Assembly: GCF_900119165.1 (NCBI RefSeq)
Contig: NZ_FPJG01000006.1
Location: forward strand, 4,030,001 to 4,094,000
Reading direction: 5' to 3'
Length of the DNA: 64,000 nucleotides
Source: Amycolatopsis australiensis
GTDB lineage: Bacteria; Actinomycetota; Actinomycetes; Mycobacteriales; Pseudonocardiaceae
Shown here: positions 42,554 through 50,818 of the stretch, piece after piece
Numbering within the stretch: the stretch's first letter is position 1
How the letters are laid out: each line of letters starts with the position of its first letter
Notes under the pieces: model-generated
What the model was told of the DNA's origin: nothing
The model's database searches: none
Seen by the model: only the letters and a program-made list of their open reading frames with translations
Program-made: the position numbers and the translations under genes

Positions 42554-43021
42554 ATGACCGTGCTGTTGCGTGAGGCGATCGGTGATCGGCTCCGTCATGC
42601 CCGCACCAACCAGCGTCGTACGCTGCGCGACATCTCCCGCGCCGCCAGGGTCAGCCTCGGCTACCTTTCGGAGGTGGAGCGGGGCCAGAAGGAGGCGTCG
42701 AGCGAGCTGCTCGCGTCCATCTGCCAGGCCCTGGACCTTCCGCTCGGCGAGCTGCTGCACAACGTGGCCGCGGACGTGTCGGCCCTCGACAACGTCGAGG
42801 TCCCCCCGGTCGACGAGCGGATCGGCGACGGCGCACCCCGGGAGAAGGTGCCGGAGCGCACCGCAGAGGCCTCGGCGGCCGGCATCGAAGGCGGCCGCCT
42901 GATGTCCGAGCTGATCGGCAACGACCTCGCGGACCTGCGGGTGTCCCCGGCACCGCGGATGAACACCACACTGCGGACGACCATCGGCCAGCCCAAGCTG
43001 GCCTCGACCATCGCGGCGTAG
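42554..43021 (+). CDS. clgR: transcriptional regulator ClgR
   Basis: A 155-residue XRE-type activator of clp protease and envelope stress genes. The HTH spans residues 9-63 ([22 protein letters not shown]). The C-terminus ends L-A-S-T-I-A-A; in Streptomyces and mycobacteria ClgR is degraded by ClpP through a C-terminal Ala-Ala tail, so conditional stability is likely. ATG 42554 follows GAAGGGAGG (42539-42547). An upstream in-frame ATG at 42470 would lie inside the ClgR box. Followed, after an 876-base gap, by pspA. Confidence 0.93.
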   Translation: MTVLLREAIGDRLRHARTNQRRTLRDISRAARVSLGYLSEVERGQKEASSELLASICQALDLPLGELLHNVAADVSALDNVEVPPVDERIGDGAPREKVPERTAEASAAGIEGGRLMSELIGNDLADLRVSPAPRMNTTLRTTIGQPKLASTIAA

Positions 43022-43090
43022 TTCCGGAGTTCGGGAGCTGGGTGTGCTCGCTCGCGCAGAGCGCTCGCCCGGCTCCCGAGCTGCGTTTCC

Positions 43091-43300
43091 GGGGTGCCGG
43101 GCCGCCTCCGGGAGGGTGAGCCGCCGGGAGGGTTGGGGCGCCGGGCCGCCGCCGGGGTGAGGCTGCCGGGAGGGTGGGCCGCCCGGAGGGTTGGGGCGCC
43201 GGGCCGCCGCCGGGGTGAGGCTGCCGGGAGGGTGAGCTGCCCGGAGGGTTGGGGCGCCGGGCCGCCGCCGAGGAGGTGTGCCGCAGCGCCGCCGCCGGGA
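43091..43300. repeat. 58-bp tandem minisatellite, clgR-pspA gap
   Basis: GGTTGGGGCGCCGGGCCGCC recurs at 43131, 43189 and 43247, an exact 58-base period. The second and first copies are nearly identical, the third is cut short near 43275, and a degenerate copy precedes from about 43091. The unit is not a multiple of three and no frame across it looks like protein. It fills the first part of the gap between clgR and pspA. Confidence 0.9.
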
Positions 43301-43358
43301 AGGCGAGCCGCCTGGGTGCGGCTGCCCGAGGGGTGACCCTGAACCCCGGGCGGTGCAG

Positions 43359-43660
43359 GTTCCGGCATGTCCCCGCCGGAAGCGCGCCCGGGGCGAGCTC
43401 ACGGACCGCCCGAGGCGGATTTCCGGACATTCCGCTGGAACCGAGCCTCCTGACCCCGCCGCCCGAAGCGGCCCGGACCTGCCCAGCGCAGCTTTCGGCA
43501 CATCCCCGCCGGAAGCGACCCCCGGTGGCCGAGCCCCGGACCTCGCCCGAAACGACTCCCGGACCTGTCCAGTGCCGAGCCCAGGACCTGCCCGAGGCGG
43601 TTTCCGCACATTCCGGCCGAACCGAGCCCGGCCCGGCACCGAGGTCGCCAACCTGCTCCC
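43359..43660. repeat. degenerate interspersed repeat, clgR-pspA gap
   Basis: A second, more decayed repeat follows the 58-base array. Elements resembling TTTCCGGACATTCCGCCGGAA start near 43359, 43419, 43491 and 43600. They alternate with CCCGGACCTGCCC-like segments. From 43660 to 43897 only a GC-rich leader is seen, with a partial dyad (AGGGGTGATCAGGGG... CCCTGAAATCCCCC) around 43724-43757 and GGAGGAG ahead of pspA. Confidence 0.65.
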
Positions 43661-43897
43661 GTTCCACCTCACATTTCCGCCCGCCGCGCGGGGCAACGCG
43701 CCCGGGGCCGTTCGCGTTACCTCCAGGGGTGATCAGGGGCGAACCCTGAAATCCCCCGGGGTCGCCTGGAACCGATGTGGCCGACCTGACACGATGGAAC
43801 CCGACGCCGGGGTCGGAGCGTTGCATGAGCAGGGGAGCGACGCCCCACCCCGAGGATCACTCAAGGCCCGTGGGACGCAAGAAGGCAGGCGGAGGAG

Positions 43898-44737
43898 ATG
43901 GCCAACCCGTTCGTGAAGTTCTGGAAGTACATGATGGCGGCGTTCTCGTCGAAGATCGACGAGCACGCCGACCCGAAGGTACAGATCCAGCAGGCCATCG
44001 AGGAGGCGCAGCGCAACCACCAGGCGCTGACGCAGCAGGCCGCCTCCGTGATCGGCAACCAGCGGCAGCTGGAAATGAAGCTCAACCGGCAGCTCGGCGA
44101 GGTCGAGAAGCTGCAGGCGTCCACCCGCCAGGCACTCGTCCTCGCGGACGAGGCGCGCGCGAAGGGTGACGAGCAGAAGGCCACCGAGTTCGAAAACGCC
44201 GCCGAGAGCTTCGCGACGCAGCTCGTCACGGCCGAGCAGAGCATCGAGGACCTCAAGACCCTGCACGACCAGTCGCTGCAGGCCGCGGCCCAGGCCAAGC
44301 AGGCCGTCGAGCGCAACTCGCAGATGCTGCAGCAGAAGCTCGCCGAGCGCACCAAGCTGCTCTCGCAGCTGGAGCAGGCGAAGATGCAGGAGCAGGTCTC
44401 CGCCTCGCTGAACCAGATGAGCCAGCTGGCCGCTCCGGGCAACACGCCGTCGCTGGAAGAGGTCCGCGACAAGATCGAGAAGCGCTACACCACGGCGCTG
44501 GGCCAGGCCGAGCTCGCCCAGAACTCCGTCCAGGGGCGCATGATGGAGGTCCAGGCCTCCACCACGCAGCTGGCCGGGCAGTCGCGGCTCCAGCAGATCC
44601 GCGCCTCCATGCGCGGCGACTCCGTCGCGCAGGTGACCGACGGCGGCGCCAAGGCGGCGCAGCCGGCGAGCCAGTCCGACATCCAGCGCGAGATCCAGGC
44701 GCGCGTGCAGGCCGAGCAGGGCAAGAACCCGGCCTGA
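43898..44737 (+). CDS. pspA: phage shock protein A (PspA/IM30 family)
   Basis: A 279-residue coiled-coil protein that binds stressed membranes. It begins [14 protein letters not shown], an amphipathic helix, and then has long heptad-rich helices ([19 protein letters not shown]). It corresponds to mycobacterial 35-kDa antigen (Rv2744c). ATG 43898 follows GCGGAGGAG. pspM is 31 bases downstream. Known family roles are membrane integrity and envelope-stress signalling. Confidence 0.93.
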   Translation: MANPFVKFWKYMMAAFSSKIDEHADPKVQIQQAIEEAQRNHQALTQQAASVIGNQRQLEMKLNRQLGEVEKLQASTRQALVLADEARAKGDEQKATEFENAAESFATQLVTAEQSIEDLKTLHDQSLQAAAQAKQAVERNSQMLQQKLAERTKLLSQLEQAKMQEQVSASLNQMSQLAAPGNTPSLEEVRDKIEKRYTTALGQAELAQNSVQGRMMEVQASTTQLAGQSRLQQIRASMRGDSVAQVTDGGAKAAQPASQSDIQREIQARVQAEQGKNPA

Positions 44738-44768
44738 CCCGGGCCGACGGAGTTCGAAGGGGGCCGGC

Positions 44769-45761
44769 ATGGGGCAGCAGGACAGGCGACGCGACTTCAG
44801 CGAGTTCAGCGCGAAGCTGGAGAAGCACATCGAGAAGCTGCCCGACTACGCCGTGCGCGCCCAGGAGAAACTCCAGAAGGTGCAGAAGTACTTCCCGCCG
44901 GCCGACCAGGCCGGCGGGAAGGCCGCACCCCCGCGTCCCCGGCCCAACCCGCTGCAGCGGCCGCCCGTCCGGCGGCCCGACATGGCCATGACGTTCTCGT
45001 CGATGGCCAGCCAGGTCCCCGCGTTCGCCGAGGCCCGCGCCAAGTGGGACCGCTGGAACCACCCCGCCGCGAAGCTGGAACGCCGCAAGCGCCGGACATC
45101 GCGCGCGCTGACGATGTGGATCCTGCTGACGATCCTGTGCGGCGTCCTCACCGTGGCGGCCGGCATGGGCTGGATCAGCGCGACCGGCGCGCCGATGATG
45201 CCGCAGGCGATCATGGCGTTCGCCGGAGCCGTCGTGTTCGGCACGTTCGGCGTCCGGTCCGGGCTCAAGCTGCGGGAACTGAAGCGGACCCCGATCCCGG
45301 CCGCCCCCGCCGGCCCGCCGCCGCTGCCGCCCGCGGGCTCCGCCGCCCGTGAACCGATGGAACGGCTCGCGGAATGCGAAGCCTCCCTGAGCGAGCTGCT
45401 GCGCCAGTTGTCGGTGCCGTCCTCGCTGGGCACGACGCCGGTGTCCGAAGTGTCCGTCGCCGACGCCCGGCAGACGGCCACCGACGCCGCGGCCGCGTTG
45501 CGTGGCCTGGCCGCCCGGATCCAGGCGATCGAGCGCGGCCGCAACTCCGCCCCGGCCCGCGAGCAAGCCGCCCTCGACGCGGCGGTCGCCAAGCTCCGCG
45601 AACAGCTCGAAGACGGTCTCGAGGGCTACCGCGGCCTGGTCGCCGCGGCGGGCCACACGGTCGCCGCCTCGAGCGACGGCCTGGTGACCTCCAAGCAGGC
45701 CCTCACCGACGCCACCGACCGCCTGGCCGGCCTCGCCATGGCCCTCCGCGAACTCTCCTGA
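44769..45761 (+). CDS. pspM: PspM-like membrane protein of the Psp system
   Basis: A 330-residue protein with a basic N-terminal region, two transmembrane helices (about residues 113-134 and 141-160), and a proline-rich linker before a helical C-terminal domain. Its place directly after clgR and pspA matches Rv2743c of Mycobacterium tuberculosis, where the protein links PspA to the membrane. Sequence alone gives a weak match, so the name rests largely on position. Start ATG 44769 follows GAAGGGGG. Confidence 0.65.
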   Translation: MGQQDRRRDFSEFSAKLEKHIEKLPDYAVRAQEKLQKVQKYFPPADQAGGKAAPPRPRPNPLQRPPVRRPDMAMTFSSMASQVPAFAEARAKWDRWNHPAAKLERRKRRTSRALTMWILLTILCGVLTVAAGMGWISATGAPMMPQAIMAFAGAVVFGTFGVRSGLKLRELKRTPIPAAPAGPPPLPPAGSAAREPMERLAECEASLSELLRQLSVPSSLGTTPVSEVSVADARQTATDAAAALRGLAARIQAIERGRNSAPAREQAALDAAVAKLREQLEDGLEGYRGLVAAAGHTVAASSDGLVTSKQALTDATDRLAGLAMALRELS

Positions 45762-45841
45762 CCCGCTCCCAGGCGCCCCGAGGGGCAGCACGCGTGATTC
45801 ACGGGGCAGGAGGGGCCGCACGGTGATCCGGCCCCGGCGCC

Positions 45842-46040
45842 GCGCGCCGCCGCTCGGGTCAGGTGGGGCGGCCCGGCACCGCGTGTCGACCGCGGTGCAG
45901 GTGTGACGGCCTGGGCGTCGCGTGTCGGCTCTCGGGGTAGGTGTGGCGGCCTGGGCGTCGCGTGTCGGCTCTCGGTGTAGGTGTGGCGGCCTGGGCGTCG
46001 CGTGTCGGCTCCCGGCCCAGGCGTGTCGGCCCGGCACTGC
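45842..46040. repeat. 40-bp tandem minisatellite
   Basis: CGTGTCGGCT starts units at 45921, 45961 and 46001 with an exact 40-base period. A variant unit begins at 45882 (39 bases before) and a weaker one near 45842. The units at 45921 and 45961 differ by a single base. Degenerate sequence continues to about 46110. The period is not a multiple of three. The array lies in the 692-base gap between pspM and the allophanate-hydrolase-like gene. Confidence 0.92.
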
Positions 46041-46319
46041 AGGGCGGCCCGCGGTCCAGGCGTGGCGTCCCCGGCACCGCGCGTCGGCCTCGATCCGCGC
46101 CTGTCGACCCGCCCCCTCACGCGTATCGCCCCGTCGATCACCGCAACCGGGGCCCGCATACCGCCATCCGGGCCTCGGGCTCCGCCGTTCGAGTGCTGCA
46201 GTCCGGCGGGGGCGCCCGGTGGTCACGGCGCGTGCGTGATCGTGCGTTGCACCCCGGCGTCGCGCCCTGTTCACCTCCCGGGGCCGAAACCCGCGCGTAA
46301 TCGGAAACTGATCGCTACG

Positions 46320-46343
46320 GAAACGTCCGTCACCTAACGTTTC
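46320..46343. promoter_or_regulatory. inverted repeat, candidate operator
   Basis: GAAACGT (46320-46326) and ACGTTTC (46337-46343) are perfect 7-base arms with a 10-base spacer, in a locally AT-richer stretch about 110 bases before the allophanate-hydrolase-like gene. A dimeric regulator site is plausible. None can be named. Confidence 0.4.
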
Positions 46344-46453
46344 TGTCATGCATTCAGCGGTGTCACTCGCCGGAAGGCCCGCCGTGGACTGAGGTTCGCC
46401 GGCGCCGTTCCGTACACAGTGGACTTTCTCGACCGCCGAGGAAAGGACGCCCC

Positions 46454-47896
46454 GTGAACACGCTCCCGCCGGACCCGGAACCCGTCCCACCCATCCGTCC
46501 CACCGCTTCGCAGCGGGTCATCGCGGCCTTCGAGCGCATCACCGAAGCCGCCCGCCCCGAGCTCTGGTCGACCCTCCGCGCGGTCGAAGACGTCCTCGTC
46601 GACGCCAAGGCCGTCGACGAACGTGTCAAAGCCGGCGACAACCTGCCACTGGCCGGCACCGTCCTCGCCGTGCAGGACTCGGTCGACGTCGCAGGCCAGC
46701 CGTCCGGCCGCCAGGTCCCGGAAACCTCGGCCACCGTCGTCACCCGGCTCACCGCGGCCGGCGCCGTCGTGCTCGGCAAGACCGGGTCCGGCACCGTCGC
46801 GGCCGCCTGGGACCGCACCAAGACCGGCGGCTCCGGGGCCGCGGTCGCCGTCGCGCTCGGCATCGTCGACCTCGCGCTGAGCACCGCGGGCGCGGTCCCG
46901 GCCGCGCTGAACGCCGTCGTCGCCGTGCAACCCACCCGCGGCCTCCTGCCCACGACCGGTGTCCGTGCCGCCGAAGGCATCTCCGTCTACGCGACCGGCC
47001 TGGTCGCCGGCCGCCGTGCGCTCGCCCTGATGACCGGCCCGGACGACGCCGACCCCGCCACGCGCGTCTGGCCCGCCGAATTCCGCCTCGGCGCGGGCGA
47101 GCACCCCCGCGTCGCCTACCCGCACGACCTGCCCCTCGGCGCCGCCGCGGCCCTCGCCTTCGAGAGCGCCGTGAAACGGCTGACGGCGGCCGGCGCGGTG
47201 CTGGAACCGGTCTCCCTGGCCGATCCGGACTTCGGCGACGCGCTGCTCCTGCCCACCGTGCCGGACCACCCCGAGCTGACGGAGGCACTCGCCGACCCGT
47301 CCGGGGTGGCCCACCGCCTGGCCTCCGGCACGGCGTTCGCGAACCTCCTCGACGTCGCCGCGGTCACCGTCCCGATGCTGCCCGGTGACAAGCGCCCCTT
47401 CGGCGTGACGTTCCTGACCCGGGCGTTCGAGGACCAGATCGGCCTGGACCTCGCGGCCGTCTGCACGGACGAGCCGATGACCCCGTACCCGGAGCCGGGC
47501 GAGGAAGTCGTCGTGTTCGGCGCGCACCTGCGCGGCCAGCCCCTCAACACCCGGCTCACCGAGCTCGGCGCCCGGTTCACCCGGCCGGTCCGGACCACCG
47601 AGGCCTACCGGATGGTGCTGCTGAACACGGAACCGCCGCAACCCGGAGTCCTGGACGACGCCGCGGGCACCAGTCTCGACGGCGAGTGCTGGCGGCTGTC
47701 GCCTGCGGCGTTCGAGCGGTTCGCCGGCACGCTCGAGCCACCGTTCGTCCTCGACCGCGTCGAGCTGGAGGACGGCTCACGGCCACTGGCGGTGCGATGC
47801 GCGCCCACCGCGGACGGTCCTGACCTGGACCGCTACGAGTCCTGGCGCGGGTACGTCCGGTTCGCCTCTACCGCCGGGCCGCGAGACCCCGGCTGA
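46454..47896 (+). CDS. allophanate hydrolase-like protein with degenerate amidase domain
   Basis: A 480-residue protein built like AtzF: an amidase-signature domain (residues 15-340) and the C-terminal allophanate hydrolase domain from about residue 355 ([13 protein letters not shown], then E-C-W-R-L-S, W-R-G-Y). The amidase triad looks lost. The catalytic Lys motif V-K-D is V-Q-D (Gln74), the cis-Ser loop G-G-S-S-S-G is G-G-S-G-A-A (125-130), and T-A-G-S-G-R-V-P-A is shortened to T-A-G-A-V-P-A (144-150). Hydrolysis is therefore unlikely, while the second domain seems intact. GTG 46454 follows GAGGAAAGG. No urea carboxylase gene is near. Confidence 0.82.
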   Translation: MNTLPPDPEPVPPIRPTASQRVIAAFERITEAARPELWSTLRAVEDVLVDAKAVDERVKAGDNLPLAGTVLAVQDSVDVAGQPSGRQVPETSATVVTRLTAAGAVVLGKTGSGTVAAAWDRTKTGGSGAAVAVALGIVDLALSTAGAVPAALNAVVAVQPTRGLLPTTGVRAAEGISVYATGLVAGRRALALMTGPDDADPATRVWPAEFRLGAGEHPRVAYPHDLPLGAAAALAFESAVKRLTAAGAVLEPVSLADPDFGDALLLPTVPDHPELTEALADPSGVAHRLASGTAFANLLDVAAVTVPMLPGDKRPFGVTFLTRAFEDQIGLDLAAVCTDEPMTPYPEPGEEVVVFGAHLRGQPLNTRLTELGARFTRPVRTTEAYRMVLLNTEPPQPGVLDDAAGTSLDGECWRLSPAAFERFAGTLEPPFVLDRVELEDGSRPLAVRCAPTADGPDLDRYESWRGYVRFASTAGPRDPG

Positions 47897-48905
47897 CGCG
47901 GCGCACCAGGCCCGGCCCGTGCAGCGCGAACCCCGTGTAGAGCTGCACGAGCGACGCCCCGGCGTCCACCAGCCGGATCGCGTCGTCCGGGCCCATGATC
48001 CCGCCGACGCCGATGATCGGCAGGCTCCCGCCGGTGTGGTCGTGCACGAACCGCACGACCTGCGCCGCGCGGGCGGTCAGCGGCCGGCCGGACAGTCCTC
48101 CCCCCTGTCCGGCCAGGCCGCTTTCCTCGGCGGCGATGCCCTCGCGGGAGAGCGTGGTGTTCGTGGCGATGATCCCGGCGACGCCGTGTCCGAGCGCGAC
48201 CTCCAGCAGCTCGGCCAGCGCGTCGTCGGTCAGATCCGGAGCCACCTTCACCAGCAACGGCGTCGGGGTGCCGCCACCGGCCAGCTCGAGTGACGTCGCA
48301 CGCAGCTCACCGAGCAGCTCGGCGAGCGCGGCGCGGTCCTGCAGCTGCCGCAGTCCCGGCGTGTTGGGGGAGCTGACGTTGACGGCGAAGTAGTCGGCGT
48401 ACGGGTACAGCGCCCGCAGGGAGAACCGGTAGTCCTCGACGGCGTCTTCGAGCGGGGTGACCTTCGACTTGCCGATGCTGACCCCGAGCGGGATCCCCGG
48501 CTTGCCGTCCCGCGCGAGCTTCGCCGCGAGCGCGTCCGCGCCGTCGTTGTTGAAGCCCATGCGGTTGATCACCGCGTCGCTGACCGGCAGGGTGAACAGC
48601 CGTGGCTTCGGGTTGCCCGGCTGCGGGTGCCGGGTCACCGTGCCGACCTCGACGAACCCGAAGCCCAGCGCGGCCCACGCGGGCAGCGCGCGCCCGTTCT
48701 TGTCCATGCCGGCGGCCAGGCCGACGCGGTGGGGGAACCGCAGGCCCAGCACGGTCACCGGGTCGTCGACGCGGGTGAAGCGGCCCAGCGGCGCGGCGGC
48801 GCGGCCGAGCCGGGCCAGGACGCCGATCGTGCGCTCGTGCACCAGCTCGGGGTCGTGGTAGGAGAGCCGGTACAGCGCCGGGCGGACGATCTTGTCGAAG
48901 AACAC
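47868..48905 (-). CDS. pyrD: quinone-dependent dihydroorotate dehydrogenase
   Basis: A 345-residue class 2 PyrD of pyrimidine synthesis, bound to the membrane by its N-terminal helices ([10 protein letters not shown]). FMN and substrate motifs include [16 protein letters not shown] and [10 protein letters not shown], the last with the catalytic Ser. GTG 48905 is six bases behind CAGCAT (48917-48912), a leaderless-type start. Its 3' end overlaps the convergent gene by 29 bases. Confidence 0.95.
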   Translation of the reverse strand: MFFDKIVRPALYRLSYHDPELVHERTIGVLARLGRAAAPLGRFTRVDDPVTVLGLRFPHRVGLAAGMDKNGRALPAWAALGFGFVEVGTVTRHPQPGNPKPRLFTLPVSDAVINRMGFNNDGADALAAKLARDGKPGIPLGVSIGKSKVTPLEDAVEDYRFSLRALYPYADYFAVNVSSPNTPGLRQLQDRAALAELLGELRATSLELAGGGTPTPLLVKVAPDLTDDALAELLEVALGHGVAGIIATNTTLSREGIAAEESGLAGQGGGLSGRPLTARAAQVVRFVHDHTGGSLPIIGVGGIMGPDDAIRLVDAGASLVQLYTGFALHGPGLVRRVSRGLAARR

Positions 48906-48970
48906 GCCCCCATGCTGCCAAACCGGCCGGAACCCGCGACCGGAGCGTCACTCCCGCGTGAACGGGACCA

Positions 48971-49531
48971 CTAGTCGCGGTCCTTCCATTCGTCTTCGAG
49001 CATCGCGTAGATGAGCTCGTCGGTCCACTCGCCCTTGACGATCTCGTTTTCCCGCAGGTGCGCTTCCCGGCGCATGCCGAGGCGTTCCATCAGCGCGGCG
49101 GACGCGGTGTTCCGGCCGTCGCAGCGGCCGATGATGCGGTGCAGCCCCAGATCCTCGAAGCCCAGCCGCAGCAGCTCCGTCGTCGCCTCCGCGGCCAGGC
49201 CCTTGCCGTGGTGGTCCGGGTGGAAGACGAACCCGATCTCGCCCTGCCGGTGCTCGCTGCTCAGCCACTCCAGGTTCAGGTCGCCGATCAGCTGCCCGGT
49301 CGCGGCCAGTTCGACCGCCACGGCGAGAAACTGCCCTTCCTTCGTCAGGGTCGAGCTGTGCACGCGCTTCGCGAGCGCGGCGGCCGATTCGGCGCGGCTG
49401 CGCGGACCCCAGTAGAGGTAGCGGGCGACGTCGGCACGGGACTGGAAGGAGTTCAGCGCGTCGAGGTCGTCGGGCCTGAACGGGCGCAGGAGCAGCCGGG
49501 CCGTGGTGATCGGGTAGTCGGGCCTGAGCAT
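48971..49531 (-). CDS. GNAT acetyltransferase (RimJ/RimL type)
   Basis: A 186-residue GNAT protein of the ribosomal-protein-acetylating style (T-A-R-L-L-L-R-P-F, then G-E-I-G-F-V-F-H-P-D-H-H-G-K-G-L-A, and N-T-A-S-A-A-L-M-E-R-L-G-M-R). ATG 49531 lies six bases behind TAGCCT (49543-49538), again a leaderless pattern. Actual substrate unknown. Confidence 0.9.
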   Translation of the reverse strand: MLRPDYPITTARLLLRPFRPDDLDALNSFQSRADVARYLYWGPRSRAESAAALAKRVHSSTLTKEGQFLAVAVELAATGQLIGDLNLEWLSSEHRQGEIGFVFHPDHHGKGLAAEATTELLRLGFEDLGLHRIIGRCDGRNTASAALMERLGMRREAHLRENEIVKGEWTDELIYAMLEDEWKDRD

Positions 49532-49750
49532 GCTCCCAGGCTAGCGACCTTCAGCCGTCCGGGGGACAGAACAGTGCCGGCCGATCGCCGAACCCCGGCG
49601 TCGGATCGCCGGACGGTCGTCCGGCGCCGCCGGACGGCGTGACCTGCGCGAACGAGCGGAAATAAGGAACCCCCGGGGCGGCTCTCGGGCGCCGTCAAAC
49701 GCCTGAGCCCGAGCCGGACTGGTGCTCGGGAGCCCCGGGGGCACGGTGAC

Positions 49751-49773
49751 TGCCTGGTATTCGCTATCAGGCA
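49751..49773. promoter_or_regulatory. 23-bp dyad TGCCTG...CAGGCA
   Basis: TGCCTGGTATTCGCTATCAGGCA matches its reverse complement at 8 of 11 pairs, with six perfect outer pairs. It lies downstream of the small leader-like element and upstream of the acetyltransferase gene, in a 274-base stretch (49532-49805) that otherwise shows no convincing gene. Operator or small hairpin; uncertain. Confidence 0.4.
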
Positions 49774-49805
49774 CCACGTGAAGCAGGCGATGAGCCGAAG
49801 GTGGC

Positions 49806-49895
49806 TCAGTTGTATCGCTGCTCAAAGTCCTCCACGTGCCATCCGCTAGCGGACAGCCACCTCACGAGTCCTGTTGGAATACAACTTAGGACCAC
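49806..49895 (-). CDS. candidate 29-residue small ORF with extended Shine-Dalgarno
   Basis: A GTG-started frame (V-V-L-S-C-I-P-T-G-L... G-W-H-V-E-D-F-E-Q-R-Y-N) ends at TGA 49808-49806. AGAAAGGAGGTGGTCC (49904-49889) overlaps its start and differs by one base from a full 16-base complement of the 16S rRNA 3' tail. A second start, TTG 49884, would give a 12-residue peptide ending at TAG 49848-49846 in another frame. TCCGCTAGCGGA (49842-49853) is a perfect palindrome, and 49808-49815 pairs with 49879-49886. The base composition is more balanced than its surroundings. Either a microprotein or a structured leader is possible. Confidence 0.4.
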   Translation of the reverse strand: MVLSCIPTGLVRWLSASGWHVEDFEQRYN

Positions 49896-49915
49896 CTCCT
49901 TTCTCGTGTACTGCC

Positions 49916-49945
49916 ACGCTAGGCGAAGTTCCGGGTGTCCGGCAA
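49916..49945 (-). promoter_or_regulatory. promoter of the small leader-like element
   Basis: On the minus strand TTGCCG (49945-49940), an 18-base spacer and TAGCGT (49921-49916) form a reasonable promoter. The predicted start near 49908 leaves only a few bases before the extended Shine-Dalgarno at 49904-49889. Confidence 0.45.
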
Positions 49946-50005
49946 CGTCATTTCCGGGATCTCACACCGCGGCCCCGCCCGGCGTTCGCGCAGCGCGAAC
50001 ACGCC

Positions 50006-50815
50006 CTACTGCGGCGGGTACGGGCCCTGCTGGTCCTTCGGGCAGAACCACGTCGGCCGCTGCTGCACGTCGTGGCCCTGGGTGCGGACCAGGACCTTGC
50101 CGCCGCAGCGGAAGCAACCCTGGCGGGTGCGCTCGTACACCCAGTTCTTGCGGTTCCGGTCGAGGTGGCCGGTGGTGCTCTGCTCGAAGCGCCCGGCCGT
50201 CGCGTTGCCCAGCAACAGCTTCCGGGCCAGTGCGACGGCGCGCCCGGCGTCCACTTCGGACACCGGGGTCCACGGCGTCACGCCGAGCAGGAACGCGATC
50301 TCGCACTTGTAGAGGTTCCCGACCCCGGCCAGCACGCGCTGGTCGAGCAGCGCGAGGCCCAGCTCGCGCCCGGGGTCGGCCGCGAGCGCCGCCGCCGCGC
50401 GGGCCGCGTGCTCGTCCGTCCAGTGTGGATCGAGCAGGTCCGGGCCGAGGTGGGCGACCAGGTCGTGTTCCTTCGGCGTGGCCACGAGCTTGAGGTCGTG
50501 GACGCGGAAGCCGATCACCTGGACGTCGTCCGCGGCCAGGACGACACGGGCGTGGTGGCCGGGCCGCCGCCACTTCGCGCCGGCCGGGTAGACGTCCCAC
50601 ATGCCGTCCATCATCAGGTGCGAATGCAGTGTCAGGTCGCCGGAGAAGCGGGTGAACAAGTGCTTGCCGACCGTCCCGACGCCGCGCACCGTCCGGCCGG
50701 AAAGGTCCACAGTGGCCAGTTGTGGCACGCGGAACTCCCCGCGCAGCAGCGTCTTCCCGGCCATCGCCCGGTCGAAGCGCTTTGCGACGAGGTACACGGT
50801 GTCACCTTCGGGCAC
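50006..50815 (-). CDS. nei: endonuclease VIII-like DNA glycosylase (Nei2 type)
   Basis: A 269-residue Fpg/Nei glycosylase-lyase that removes oxidised pyrimidines. It starts M-P-E-G-D with the catalytic Pro2 and Glu3. The helix-two-turn-helix has L-D-Q-R-V-L-A-G-V-G-N-L-Y. The C-terminal zinc finger reads C-F-R-C...W-F-C-P-K-D, so the usual fourth Cys is Asp. ATG 50815 is three bases from the stop of the parA-like gene, so the two form an operon. Confidence 0.9.
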   Translation of the reverse strand: MPEGDTVYLVAKRFDRAMAGKTLLRGEFRVPQLATVDLSGRTVRGVGTVGKHLFTRFSGDLTLHSHLMMDGMWDVYPAGAKWRRPGHHARVVLAADDVQVIGFRVHDLKLVATPKEHDLVAHLGPDLLDPHWTDEHAARAAAALAADPGRELGLALLDQRVLAGVGNLYKCEIAFLLGVTPWTPVSEVDAGRAVALARKLLLGNATAGRFEQSTTGHLDRNRKNWVYERTRQGCFRCGGKVLVRTQGHDVQQRPTWFCPKDQQGPYPPQ

Positions 50816-50818
50816 GGC

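Noticed and set aside
43249..43749. 166-codon plus-strand frame in the clgR-pspA gap
   Set aside because: It crosses two repeat types with periods that are not multiples of three and its sequence is low-complexity Pro/Arg/Ala.
43793..43825. SigE-type promoter (GGAAC...CGTT) before pspA
   Set aside because: The spacing is about 18 bases from GGAAC to CGTT, longer than the usual 16-17, and GGAAC occurs several times in the area.
45842..46040. CRISPR-like array
   Set aside because: Units are directly adjacent without unique spacers, and no cas genes are present, so these are minisatellites. The same holds for the 44-, 53- and 58-base arrays.
49541..49825. 94-codon minus-strand frame started by TTG after the leader-like element
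   Set aside because: TTG start with a very short Shine-Dalgarno spacing and an arginine-rich second half over GC-rich DNA; the first 25 residues look plausible but not enough to call a gene.
49889..49904. Match to the 3' end of 16S rRNA on the plus strand
   Set aside because: Only 16 bases match and no other 16S sequence flanks it; it is better read on the minus strand as an extended Shine-Dalgarno.
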